From positions 18,845,885 to 18,909,884 of the forward strand of contig NC_089319.1 of assembly GCF_036669915.1 (NCBI RefSeq): a stretch of DNA of 64,000 nucleotides, given 5' to 3'. Source of the DNA: Pocillopora verrucosa. Lineage: Eukaryota; Cnidaria; Anthozoa; Scleractinia; Pocilloporidae. Made by a program: the position numbers and the translations under genes. Below the pieces are notes generated by a model. That model ran no database searches, was not told the DNA's origin, and saw only the letters and a program-made list of their open reading frames with translations. Numbering within the stretch: position 1 is the stretch's first letter; each line of letters begins with the position of its first letter. This document shows, in pieces, positions 49,927 to 59,609 of this stretch.

Positions 49927-50111
49927 GAAGTTTCTAGAAATTTCTAGAATGCTTAGTCATGGTGACATGGACACTAAATTTTGCTGATGTCATACCATGG
50001 AACTTTCTGGAACATCCTCTTAACTTTTGTACTTATGATGTAGTTCTCCCAGAATATTTGTTCCGTAGGCTTCCGGAATGTATTTGAATACGTTGTATTA
50101 AATGTATATAA
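49927..50111 (+). promoter_or_regulatory. Heat-shock-type promoter: HSE cluster plus TATA box
   Basis: At 49927-49949 the sequence GAAgtTTCtaGAAatTTCtaGAA is a perfect array of five alternating HSF1 units with exact 5-bp spacing. A perfect three-unit element, GAActTTCtgGAA, follows at 50000-50012. A two-unit TTCcgGAA lies at 50071-50078, 26 bp before a TATATAA box at 50105-50111. This is the architecture of inducible hsp promoters. Predicted start is about 50136-50142. Confidence 0.8.
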
Positions 50112-50136
50112 GGACTCGGCCATCAAGGAGTTGCAG

Positions 50137-50241
50137 TTATAGTACATAGACCAACTGTCTTGAAACCTATATTGACAGAGAGCTATTGTGGATTAATTGG
50201 AAAATAATTGCGCATTCTCGGAACATTTGGAAGCATCAGTG
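50137..50241 (+). other. Predicted non-coding first exon from the heat-shock promoter
   Basis: From the expected start about 30 bp after the TATA box to a good donor (CAGTG|GTGAGC) at 50241/50242. No long frame begins within it. The nearest downstream intact coding exon outside the transposon opens after the acceptor at 55831, which would make a 5.6-kb first intron. This is inferred and unsupported by transcripts. Confidence 0.45.
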
Positions 50242-50631
50242 GTGAGCTAAGCTAATAGTCTGTAGTGGGCTTATGTAAGTTTTTTAAGGATTTAAATTGT
50301 TAGTATTGCTTATGTCTGAGTCGCTTCTTTGTAAGACTTAACTGAGGCCGTGCCGTTAAATAAAATCCGTAAAAACTCGTGTATAAACCGTATATTTTTG
50401 CCAAAATTCTGGGCTCAAATCGTGGTTGCAGCTTATATACGAGACAAATTGCTTTCAGCGGCAGTAAACTGGCTTGTCTTTACCATAAATAGCATTAAAG
50501 CTGTCTTCAACCGATCACTTCACCGATCTCTTCACCACGCTATTCGCCTTTGTCACGGCCCGCCATCTTGGATTACGTCATTGAATATTGTACATGAGGT
50601 CGAGGCCACGCGTGGTAAGTTCACAAACAAA

Positions 50632-52436
50632 ATGGCGACTAGTAGCGATAGCGTTGAACTCGAATTTTGGCACAAAAATATAACAAAAATACCCAAAGTT
50701 ACAAACTCTTTTGTTGAGGATTTTGCTGAGAAGAACCTACCGATCAAAGCCACTGTAACAAGAGGATATAAATTCTTTCACGAAGAATATATTCACGATA
50801 TTGAAGGTGAGCCTCGTTGACCTCGTGGTAGCTTTCTTTGTTTGACTGTCTTTCCAATATTTTGTTTCTGTGCTCAGTGTTTTGAGTTTTAACTCTTTTT
50901 TCTCGGTTTTTAACAGTAAAACTTTGCAAGGAAGAGGATTCAGGAGTAGTGGCTCGGGCTAAATGCTTCAGAAGTATGAAAAAGAACGAAGATCCTCACA
51001 AGTTGTCTGTTGTGTTCGAGAGCTCCTCTATTGAGGCTAGCATCAACAAGTATATGTGTAGTTGTGCTGCCGGACAAGGTCTTTGCCATCATGTTCTTGG
51101 ATTGCTCTATACTCTTGCCCATTTCCAGCTATTAGGCTTAAAAAGTGTCCCGCCAATGGTTTCTAAAACATCAAAGGCACAGGTAAAATTTAATAATAAT
51201 AATAATAGATTTGATGATAAACAATAAGAAAAAACAGTCATTAATGTATAGAGATTTGACTGTATCTTACCAATATTTTTCCTTAAAAACTCCTTTTAAT
51301 CACACTGCTGTTTTTAAACATAACACAATAAGCAATTTTGAATTCATATAGTATATTTGTATATTATTTTTTTGCAGAGATGGCATATCCCCAGTCGTAA
51401 AGAGGGCATTAAAGCAAGGCCAGTGACAGATTTGATTATACAAAAGTCAAAGCCAAAAGATAAATTGCATGAACCTAAAAAGAAGAGAAAGGTGTGTGGT
51501 GTGGCAAGCACGATCTACAAACCCTTCCAGCAATCATTAAGTAGCCTTGACTTGACTAGTGTGCTGTCGCCACAGTTTGAAAATCTCAACAATCAACCTG
51601 GATTTATGAGAATATGGGAAGATGAACAAAGTGAGCCTCCAATTTTAGTAGACTCGGCCTTTGGAAAGGTGCCAAAAGGCTGTGTCATAAGCTATCAACA
51701 GCCATTGAAAGTTAAGAGCAATATTAACATACAGCTACCTGCATTCAACTTTCCATCTTTAAGCTATCCAGATACAGTGCTCAATGAAAAACAAGACCTT
51801 TTCTTCAGCTCCCTTGCAATATCAGGTCAACAGTCTATTGACTTTGAAATGGAGACAAGGGAACAGTCAACTACAACAGCATGGCATGAACTAAGGAAGT
51901 TTAGGCTTACAGCTTCAAATTTCAAAGATATATGCTCAAGAAGAAAAGACCATGAAATCCTTTCTACGCGTTTACTAAAGGGAAAAGTAATCCAAACTGC
52001 AGCCATGAAATATGGGATACAAAATGAGGGGGTAGCTGCTGATATGTACAAAACACAGTTTGGCAGAGACACTCACCTAGTAGGTTTTCTTATAAACCCA
52101 TGTCTCCCACACCTAGGCTGTAGCCCAGACAGAAGAGTGTTTGACGACACTGAACAACATCCATGGGGCCTGATAGAAATAAAGTGCTCTCCAGCAAGTC
52201 ATCTGGATAACCTTCAGTATTTAAAGTTTAATGAACGAAATGGGTCATATTCATTGAAGAAGACACACAAGTATTATTATCAAGTTATGGGATGCCTTGG
52301 TTTAACAGGAAGTCAGTGGTGCGATTTCTTTGTTTACTGCAAGGACGAATTTCACTGTGAACGAGTATATTTTGATGAACTTCTCTTTTCTGAAATGCTG
52401 GACAAACTGAATTTATTTTTTTTGATTATCACCTGA
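50632..52436 (+). CDS. ISL2EU second protein: SWIM zinc finger plus YqaJ-type exonuclease
   Basis: Exons 50632-50806, 50917-51182 and 51378-52436 join in phase to 499 residues. The start ATGGCGACTAG lies inside the element, so the earlier ATG outside it was not used. A SWIM motif at about residues 105-125 reads CSCAAGQGLCHHVLGLLY (CxC...CxH), a DNA- or protein-binding zinc finger. A basic linker KKKRK-type segment follows. Residues 310-490 form a YqaJ/lambda-exonuclease-like PD-(D/E)xK nuclease: AWHELRKFRLTASNF, YGIQNEGVAAD, GCSPDRR, then GLIEIKCSP and YYYQVMGCLGLTG. The catalytic D (SPDR), E and K (EIK) are present. The frame is uninterrupted. Its role in transposition is unknown; end processing is a common guess. 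Confidence 0.88.
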
Positions 52437-53391
52437 ATACATGTGTTCAATAATTTATTGTATGTCTCTTATACAAAATAACTTCGTGCCTAAGTAACAA
52501 GCTAATTGTGTGTGACAAAGTTTGGTGGGAAGTGGAGTAAAGACATTTGAATCAGCATTCTTAAAATGTTAAAATGTAACAAGTCAAACCTAATTAGACT
52601 CAGAACTTGTTCTAGTAATTATCATTACACAGCTGTTTGCAGAAATTATTGCCACAACTTTAAAAACATTGGGTTCATGATTGGTAATTTAATAGTTTTT
52701 GTATTTTTTCCAAAAATACAATACTTATGATAATTCAGTTTCATTTAAGCCTATATGTCTGTAATATATTGTAAGCGCCATAATTTTTACAAACAGCTGT
52801 ACATATTTCATTGTTTATCATGCATTCAAATACTGTGACTAAGTTGGGTGTATTTCAAGCCATTTAATAGTTTTTTACTGTTATTAAACAGAACATTCTG
52901 TACAAACATGATAAATAAAAATACATGAATGACTTCAACAGGTTTTGTATTTAAACCCCAAAAGGGCATTTTATAATATTTGGCAATAATGAAATTTGTG
53001 AATAAATGTAAAGTTATTAAATTCATAATTTTTTTTTCCAAAAAGCTAGTTTGAAAGCTTGCATTGAATCTGTAAAACAAAAATAGTACTAACAATATAA
53101 TTTTTACTGATTTTACTGTTTATTTTAATGCCTAACCAATATGCCATGTACATACGAAAAGGGTGCCCCTAGGGGATAGGGCCACCCTACTATTCACCCT
53201 TCCACATCACATGTTAACAGATGGCATAGTTCTTACCTAGGTTGGACCTAATACGTAGTGTACCCTCACTCAATGTCAACTAACTCTTAGTTGTTAAAAG
53301 TTGTTAGTACTATTTGTATTACAGATCCTTACATACTTTACTTTAAATGATGCTTACTCTTCCATCTATTTTACAACAATTGTATACATAT

Positions 53392-55112
53392 TTAGATATA
53401 TTGCTTTTCATGCAACAAAGGCCCCTGGAAATTGGTAATAAGACATGCCACTGTCCATATTTGATTAATGCTGCCAGCTACTGTAAGAGGTATAACTTTA
53501 TCAAAATAGTGAAACTCTTTCACCCTTCTTATGGCCCTTTCCACATGGACTCTTAAATTATGTATCTGTTTACTGGTTGAAAGTTCTTTCTTTGAAAATT
53601 GACCCTTACTTGACAAAAAGGCAGGCATTGCTACTCCACAACCTATTGGCTTTAATAGATCCTCTATAGTAAATCCTTTATCAGCCATTATTTGATCACC
53701 TGGCTCAAGTAAATTCAACAAACCTGATTGCTTAACAAGCTCCTTGTCAGAAATACTTCCTTCAAAAGAGAACTTACATGAATAATTTCCCCAGATGGAG
53801 ATATTACAACATTGCCTTTGTAAGTTGTGTGGCTCTTATATGATGAATAGCAATTGCTATTCAAAACCATACTAGATGGTGCTTGTACCTTGATCTCTGA
53901 GGCATCAATAATACCACGGCATTTAGGATATAACAATTTAAAACACTTAGGCATATGTTTGTCAATTTTTGCCCGAGAGGGCCATATAGGAATGGTTCCC
54001 AAAACAAAATAGAGAAAGTTAACCCAAGAAATAAAAACTCTACTCACAGTTGAAATAGAAATATCAAATTCACTGGCTAGTTTCTCATTAAAAGTACCCA
54101 GCCTCAGCTTAGTAATGCATAAATAAAACTGATCAAATAAGCTAAGTTTGCATGTCTTGAGAGTGTCTCTCATGTTACTTATATCTTTCCCACTTTTTGC
54201 TCGTGCTCTCTGTACTTGGGACCATGAAAACATACTTTCAGCTGTGGGTCTAAGGGCATTGAAGGTACTCACAAAAATAGCAAATGACGAAAAGCCAGTA
54301 TGGAATCTAACGCGTTTGTCTGACATCCCTTTCAGTTGTCTGTAAAAAGATTGTTTTGAAAGCAGCTGTTCTAATTGTTCGATACGAGCTTGCGCTGCCT
54401 CAAGTAGCTCTTCTACAGGCTTTTCGGGTTCAGTAAATAAATAATCATGTAGGTTGACAGTAGGTGTTATGATTGTGGTGTCAGTAGTTACGGTGGAGTC
54501 CTCCATGTGGCTGCTAGTATCGATGACATTTTCGTCTACGCTTGAATCTTCGATGGGCCCAATTTCGACTGTGGGAATGTAGAAAATAACATGTTTAGAA
54601 ATATTTAGGGCGGGCCTAAAGTACGATTTCATAAAAAATAAATACCTGTAGAGGAGATTGGCTGTATATTATCCACGACATCAATCTCGGTTGTGTTAGT
54701 ACGTGTTGTGCATTCGCGTTTCGTTGGTGACTTTCGTTTCTTTGATAAAGTTGTCCATTCAAAAACGGATGGTACAGCACCATTAACGAGTACACTTTTT
54801 CCTGTTAGCGTTTTTTTTATATCTGTGGGTTTAAAATGATCAGAGCAAACTCTTGTACTGTTGGTTATCTGAAAGATATCGGAAAAAATATAAGGTTTGC
54901 TATATAAACAACGCTGAAACGACGCTAAACTGAACTATGATATATAAAAGGCCATTTACCTTGAAGGACCGGCCGACATCACGCTTAATTTTTATAATCC
55001 ACTGTCTTCTTAAGTCTTTGTCTTTCGGGAATTGATGAAAGGTTATATTAGACTGCACTTTTGATCTATTGTTATTGCACTTAGGAACACAACAGTGATC
55101 TTTGTTCCGCAT
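53392..55112 (-). CDS. ISL2EU transposase: THAP plus DDE, one frameshift
   Basis: Exons 54960-55112, 54646-54868 and 53392-54568. Residues 1-90 are a THAP zinc finger: CCVPKCNNN, FHQFPKD, W, then VCSDHF and AVPSVFEW, with the C2CH residues visible. After a helical segment (EELLEAAQARIEQLEQLL), a helix-turn-helix-like region (LASEFDISISTVSRVFISW) precedes the DDE_4-type nuclease. The first Asp is in GIIDASEIKVQ, the second in MADKGFTIEDLL and the Glu in HVERAIRRVKEF. All three catalytic acids are kept, but a missing base in a short A/T run at about 53764-53767 shifts the frame between SHTTYKGN... and LLEPGD. The copy is therefore probably inactive unless the error is in the sequence. Start chosen at MRNKD just before the zinc finger. 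Confidence 0.85.
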
Positions 55113-55214
55113 GATCGCTCGAGTGTTCAGTGTGTCAAGAACCACGCGTGACCTCGTTTTCATGCCAAAAAGCATTACGTCATTTTCAAGATGGCGATAC
55201 CGTGACAAAGGCGA

Positions 55215-55831
55215 ATTAGGGAGAACTCGCAAGGCAAATTGCCAACCGTTCCGTTGCCTTTTATTTCTTGTACTTGTACGGCGTGTTTGGCCATGTGGTT
55301 GTTAAGATCTTGTTTAGCAACAAGTTTTTCTCCGATCGATGGCTTACATATGTATTTACATACTGCGATGTCTCCCGAGGAAGGAAGTAAACAGTTTCAT
55401 GTGCTTGGCCCAGACTTCACTCTGCAAATGAGCGAGGTTACTTAGCGGACAATTTTACCTGCGTTTTAGTGTCATCGGTTTCGCTAAATATTGTGGGCAC
55501 AAATGATGAAAATAACCGTTGTTAGTCTCAAGTATTAAGGAAATCGACTTAAGATCAACATTTAAAAGGTACTGTAAGAGTCGATGAACTTATTAAAGTC
55601 CCTACTAATACACAGCATAAGATTTCGGTAGGTTCACACGTAAGACTATGCAAACAACTTTTTTGCCAGAGGTCCTTTTTCAAGGTTTTTTTTTCTTTTT
55701 TTCTTTCATGCTTGAGTTTTGGGCGTGTGGCTTATCACGAGTGTATCTTAAACACGAGCTTTTATGGTTCTTGGGTTCAAAGGTGTGTGGTACTCTTTGT
55801 GCTGAAACATTTTTTTGCGTGTGTTTTGTAG
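55215..55831 (+). other. Region between the transposon and the TRADD-N-like coding exon
   Basis: No recognisable coding or repeat content. It would be intron under the proposed model. It ends in a TTTTTTTGCGTGTGTTTTGTAG acceptor-like tract. Confidence 0.45.
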
Positions 55832-55839
55832 AGGAGGAA

Positions 55840-57202
55840 ATGGCATCACTCGAAGAAGATATGGTTTTGGACGGAGAGGAAAATGTGGGTTCTGAAGAGT
55901 TATTGGATAAAGATATAGCAGATGTTTCTGTTGAGGGACAATCATCAAGTGGTGAAGGAGCGCAAAGTGGGAGGAGTTTGAATATCACAGTGAAGTGCCA
56001 AACCTTGGAAGGTCTCGAAAAACTTTGGCAAGACTATAGTTCAGGTCATCTCAATAGTGTAGCGGAGGAACTTCTTGTGACAGATGATATCAAGAAAAAA
56101 CTAGGTGTGGAATCTATAAAGTTGAAAACAGTGATTACAGAGGAGTCTTACCTGGCATGCAAACGGTACCTCTTAAACAAGTTAGGTGAGTTCTTAGAAT
56201 ACCTCTTTGCATCATACTGAAACTCAGGGCTGGGTTGTTCAAAACTAAGTTAAGATAACCTGGGGTTAGTGTGAAATCTGACCTCAGGTATGAAAGCTTT
56301 AAAAGAATATTCAGTATAATTCTTTTTGTCTACAATGTGATGCTTGGATGCTCCAAAAAGAATAGAGATACTTATCTGCTAAAAGGCTTTTGAAGAAAGA
56401 AATAAAGAAACCCAGGTTAAATCTTAATCCTGGGTTAGCACTAATAGGCCTTCAAACAACTGGGCCCAGGAGTTTAACAGCTTGTTTTGCCTTATTATGA
56501 ATTCTCTTTCTTAATGATCAGCATGATTTTTATTCTTTAATCCCCATGTAAATCACCCTTCTTGGCCTCACTTTGGATTGAGAATTCTATTGTTTTTAAA
56601 CTTGTTGTCGAGACCAGAAGGCTTATTTACAAATAGTTAAAAGCATAGCAAATAAGCCCTTTATTAAAGGGGTATATAATGCGTTCAATGTGACTAGTGT
56701 TTGACATGTATGGTGATAATATTGGCAGCATGGCTACAAATTGAGTTGCACTGGAAATTGGTTTTTGGTTATGGGTAGGTGTAGTTAAGGAAGTAAAGGC
56801 ATATAAAATATAAGTAAATGTGTTGTAGTTCATCAAGTTCAAAATTCTACTGCCTTCAATTTGATGATCTGTGTTAAGAATGAATGTATGTCTTCTGAGT
56901 GCACTGAACATCTTGCTATTGGCATGTATTGTCAATTCTCCCTAAATTTAAACTTGAAGTTGATGAAAAAAGATTAGTTGGTTATTACTCAAAACAATGT
57001 GTAAGCACCCTTCTAACTGATACATTGACATTAATATTTTATAGATGCCAGCTCTGATCAGTCCTCATCATCCACACCAAGCTTAGAAAACATGCAAGAA
57101 GCCAGTTCAGGTCAGCAGCTGATGCAGTTGTTGGGAGAGCCCAGTCCACAAAGTTTGCCCAGCCAGGGCAGTGTAAATCAAGATGAAGAAAAAATGAACT
57201 AA
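55840..57202 (+). CDS. Small TRADD-N-like domain protein
   Basis: Exons 55840-56185 and 57045-57202 join in phase (G|AT) to 167 residues. The first 45 are acidic and Ser-rich. Residues 45-115 form a compact domain reading NITVKCQTLEGLEKLW, SGHLNSVAEELLVTDDIKKKLG, then VKLKT-type VITEESYLACKRYL. It resembles the TRADD N-terminal-like fold I associate with coral NLR/HEPN proteins and closely resembles the relic domain at 49209-49687. The tail (residues 116-167) is Ser/Gln-rich and probably disordered. ATG at 55840 follows a splice acceptor (AG at 55830-55831), so a 5' UTR exon lies upstream. An AATAAA lies at 57370-57375. Function is unknown; the family suggests immune or death signalling. Upstream coding exons cannot be excluded. 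Confidence 0.65.
56227..56468. mobile_element. MITE of the 49303-49540 family, inverted, in the TRADD-N-like intron
   Basis: Ends GGGCTGGGTTGTTCAAAAC and AGGCCTTCAAACAACTGGGCCC are inverted repeats matching the other copy in reverse orientation, including the inner TAACCTGGGGTTAGTG and ATCCTGGGTTAGC arms. Confidence 0.75.
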
Positions 57203-57375
57203 GAAAAAATCTGGAATGGTTAAAGTGACTGTTAGCCAGCAAATGGAAAGGAACTTGTTGCACACTTCAACCAAGATGTGTAAAGTCACATCTTTTGTTT
57301 GTTCTTAATTTACTCTTATTGTGTATAAATATGTGGAAAAAATTGTGAATCAAAATTCAAGGCTACTTTAATAAA

Positions 57376-58574
57376 TATAGGCATGGGTAGCATGCAAGAG
57401 TCATTGGTTTGGCTGGACAGGTTATGATTGGATACTTTATGTACCAAATGTTTTTGTAGCAGAAAAAGAGCATAACTTTAAAACAGACGAAAATATTGCA
57501 TTACTTCACCTTGAGAATAACAAAAAAAGCTTATTCAACTGAACTCACACAGGTATTTTGTGGTCTGCTGTATCTTTTGGCTAAATACTTAGCAAAATAA
57601 AATGCATGGGTGCCACGTTTACTGTTGTTCCTCTCGCAGCCATTGTTTGGTCTTATCACACACCACTATATATTCCCTGTTGGAGAGAGAATGCATTGTG
57701 TGATGAGACTAAATAATGGTTGTGAAAGAGACTATGCCTGCTGTTGTTCCTCTAACACAGAGAAAATAAAAATTATTCGTCTACAGTTGGTTGCCTCAAA
57801 AATATAATTCCACCTCATTTTACTATGAAAAGCAAACTGAAACCCTGTTGTCTCCAATAGACCCTAGCCAAAGATATACTGTCATCTCAAATAAGTGAAG
57901 ATACATTGAAGAAGAGAAAAGAATAATGTTTCAAAGAGGGCTCCTTGGTTAATTGTTGACTATCTGGACTTTGCCCTCTGTGTGTGAAACACGTGATAAA
58001 ATACAGGTTGGTTACAAGGAAGTAACGTGATTGGATTGAGGTCAAGGAAGCTAAAAGCCAATTTCATTCATAGAAAAATTCAAAACACAGGAGAATTGTG
58101 TGGAAAATGTACTATCAGCAGCATTTAGTGAATATTTTTCAGTGGGGTTGGACAATGTGGTTAGAAAATGTGATTAAATGTTGGTTGTTTACAAGGAAAT
58201 GACACATTATGGAGCAAAGTCTAATTAGGGTAACTGGAATTTGATTGGTGGAATACAATTCAAGCATGTGAAAATTGCCTAACATGCATGTGGTGCAATG
58301 ATTAGGTATGTTCTGATTGGACTTTGGACATTGTTTTCATGGTGCATGATGGAATGTAAGTCATTTGGCACACGAGTTGTCAGTAAAGGAGTGGAAAAAC
58401 ATGTGTTAACTTAAAAATGATGTGAACCTTTCATATCCTGATCAATCTCGACCTTGATTGATGAGGCTCTTGCAAAGGCCACAAAACATTACACATCAAA
58501 TGAGCCCAAAATTCATGATTTATGTCATTCTTTGTGCACAGCCCCCTGATTCCATGACATCATTTGCAAGAAAG
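57376..58574. other. Intergenic; palindromic MITE remnant at 57636-57730
   Basis: The only structure seen is an imperfect inverted repeat: GCAGCCATTGTTTGGTCTTATCACAC at about 57637 against GTGTGATGAGACTAAATAATGGTTG to 57722. This is a familiar coral MITE form. The rest has scattered GATTGG (CCAAT complement) words and no gene. Confidence 0.5.
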
Positions 58575-58836
58575 CTGTGATGATTGGTGCAAGATACAAA
58601 CCCTAAACATTCTGATTAGTGCTAGATATCCAAATGCTGTGATATGATTGGTGCAAGACATTCTCTAATGCCATAGTCTGACTGGTGCAAGATGCATACT
58701 CTAAATGCTGTGATTGGTGTAAGATATCCAAATGCTGCAATATGATTGGTGCTTGATGCAAACTATTATGCAGCAATCTGATTGGTACAAGATACATACC
58801 CAAATGCCATGATCTGATTGGTATGAGATACATACC
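58575..58836. repeat. Degenerate minisatellite, about 38-bp unit
   Basis: About seven units share TGATTGGTGCAAGATACATAC-like and CCAAATGCTGTGAT cores, with 15-30 percent differences and length changes. Each unit contains ATTGGT, the complement of a CCAAT box. It lies between the convergent TRADD-N-like and ZNF598 genes. Confidence 0.7.
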
Positions 58837-59609
58837 ACTCTACATGCAAACATAGTTGTTTTTTCATTCAAAAAATAACTCAAAAATTTATCAAAGGAAC
58901 TAGTATGATACTATAACATTGAAGAACAGAATGAGTATGAAGTGATTTTAATTCTCTACCTTTCCTATGGGAACTTAGCAACATTTGTCCATTGAAAAAT
59001 AAAAAAGTGAGTTGTTAACTCAGAATCCCATTTTTAAAAAAATTTAACACCTGTCATTAGAATTGACTTAAAATTCTCATTGATTAACATTTTTATTGTT
59101 GCTTGCAGTTGGCCAATGGGATTTGCTATTTGCTTGTTCTTTCCTGATAACTTTTTCATAGAACGGCATTGAGAATGTTCCTTAGATGTTGCACTATTTC
59201 ACTGATCTCCTTTGCAGCTGTCAGTGTCTTTTTAAAACATACTTCCTTGAAAGAAAAGTGTCTCTGGGAGGAGATGGCAGATAAGTGTCTCTGGCAACTG
59301 GAAAGTGTGAGACTGATTGAACAGGAAGGAACACAAAATACTAAATTGGCGGGTTACAAAAAAATATATATATATGAAGCTATAAAACTTATAATTTAAA
59401 AATGGTAGACCCTCATTGTACTAATCATTTATAATGTTTATGTACTATATCTAGATAACCATAACTTTTAAAAACCCGAACAATTCAATAATACGACACA
59501 ATACTGGTACAAGGTCTTAAATGTCCTCAAATTGGGAAACTACACAAGATAAACTGTAAATTACCCTAAAAACACAATAACATGTATCAGGATTCTGTCA
59601 AAAAGGAAC
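58837..59609. other. Intergenic, no recognisable gene
   Basis: AT-rich. A short frame at 59169-59399 begins with a hydrophobic stretch but has no family match. A TA microsatellite lies at about 59361-59375. Includes the ZNF598 3' UTR at its right end. Confidence 0.5.

Larger units (their letters stand above)
50544..55214. mobile_element. ISL2EU-type DNA transposon, nearly intact (4671 bp)
   Basis: Terminal inverted repeats TCGCCTTTGTCACGG (50544-50558) and CCGTGACAAAGGCGA (55200-55214) are exact over 15 bp. They continue with gaps through the CGCCATCTTG and TACGTCAT motifs. Both ends abut AT (50542-50543 and 55215-55216), either a 2-bp target duplication or part of the palindromic end. Inside are two convergent genes: SWIM/YqaJ nuclease (+) and THAP/DDE transposase (-). 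That pairing is the known hallmark of the ISL2EU superfamily, related to PIF/Harbinger-like DDE_4 transposases. Only one disabling change is visible (frameshift near 53766), so the insertion is young. Confidence 0.88.

Noticed and set aside
49691-50330. LTR retrotransposon promoter as the source of the heat shock elements
   Set aside because: No matching second LTR, primer-binding site or gag/pol sequence is present nearby.
50350-50631. Earlier start for the SWIM/YqaJ protein
   Set aside because: This ATG lies outside the transposon boundary at 50544, so it cannot belong to the element's own gene.
59169-59399. Short secreted-peptide gene
   Set aside because: Only a hydrophobic N-terminus; no cysteines, splice support or similarity.
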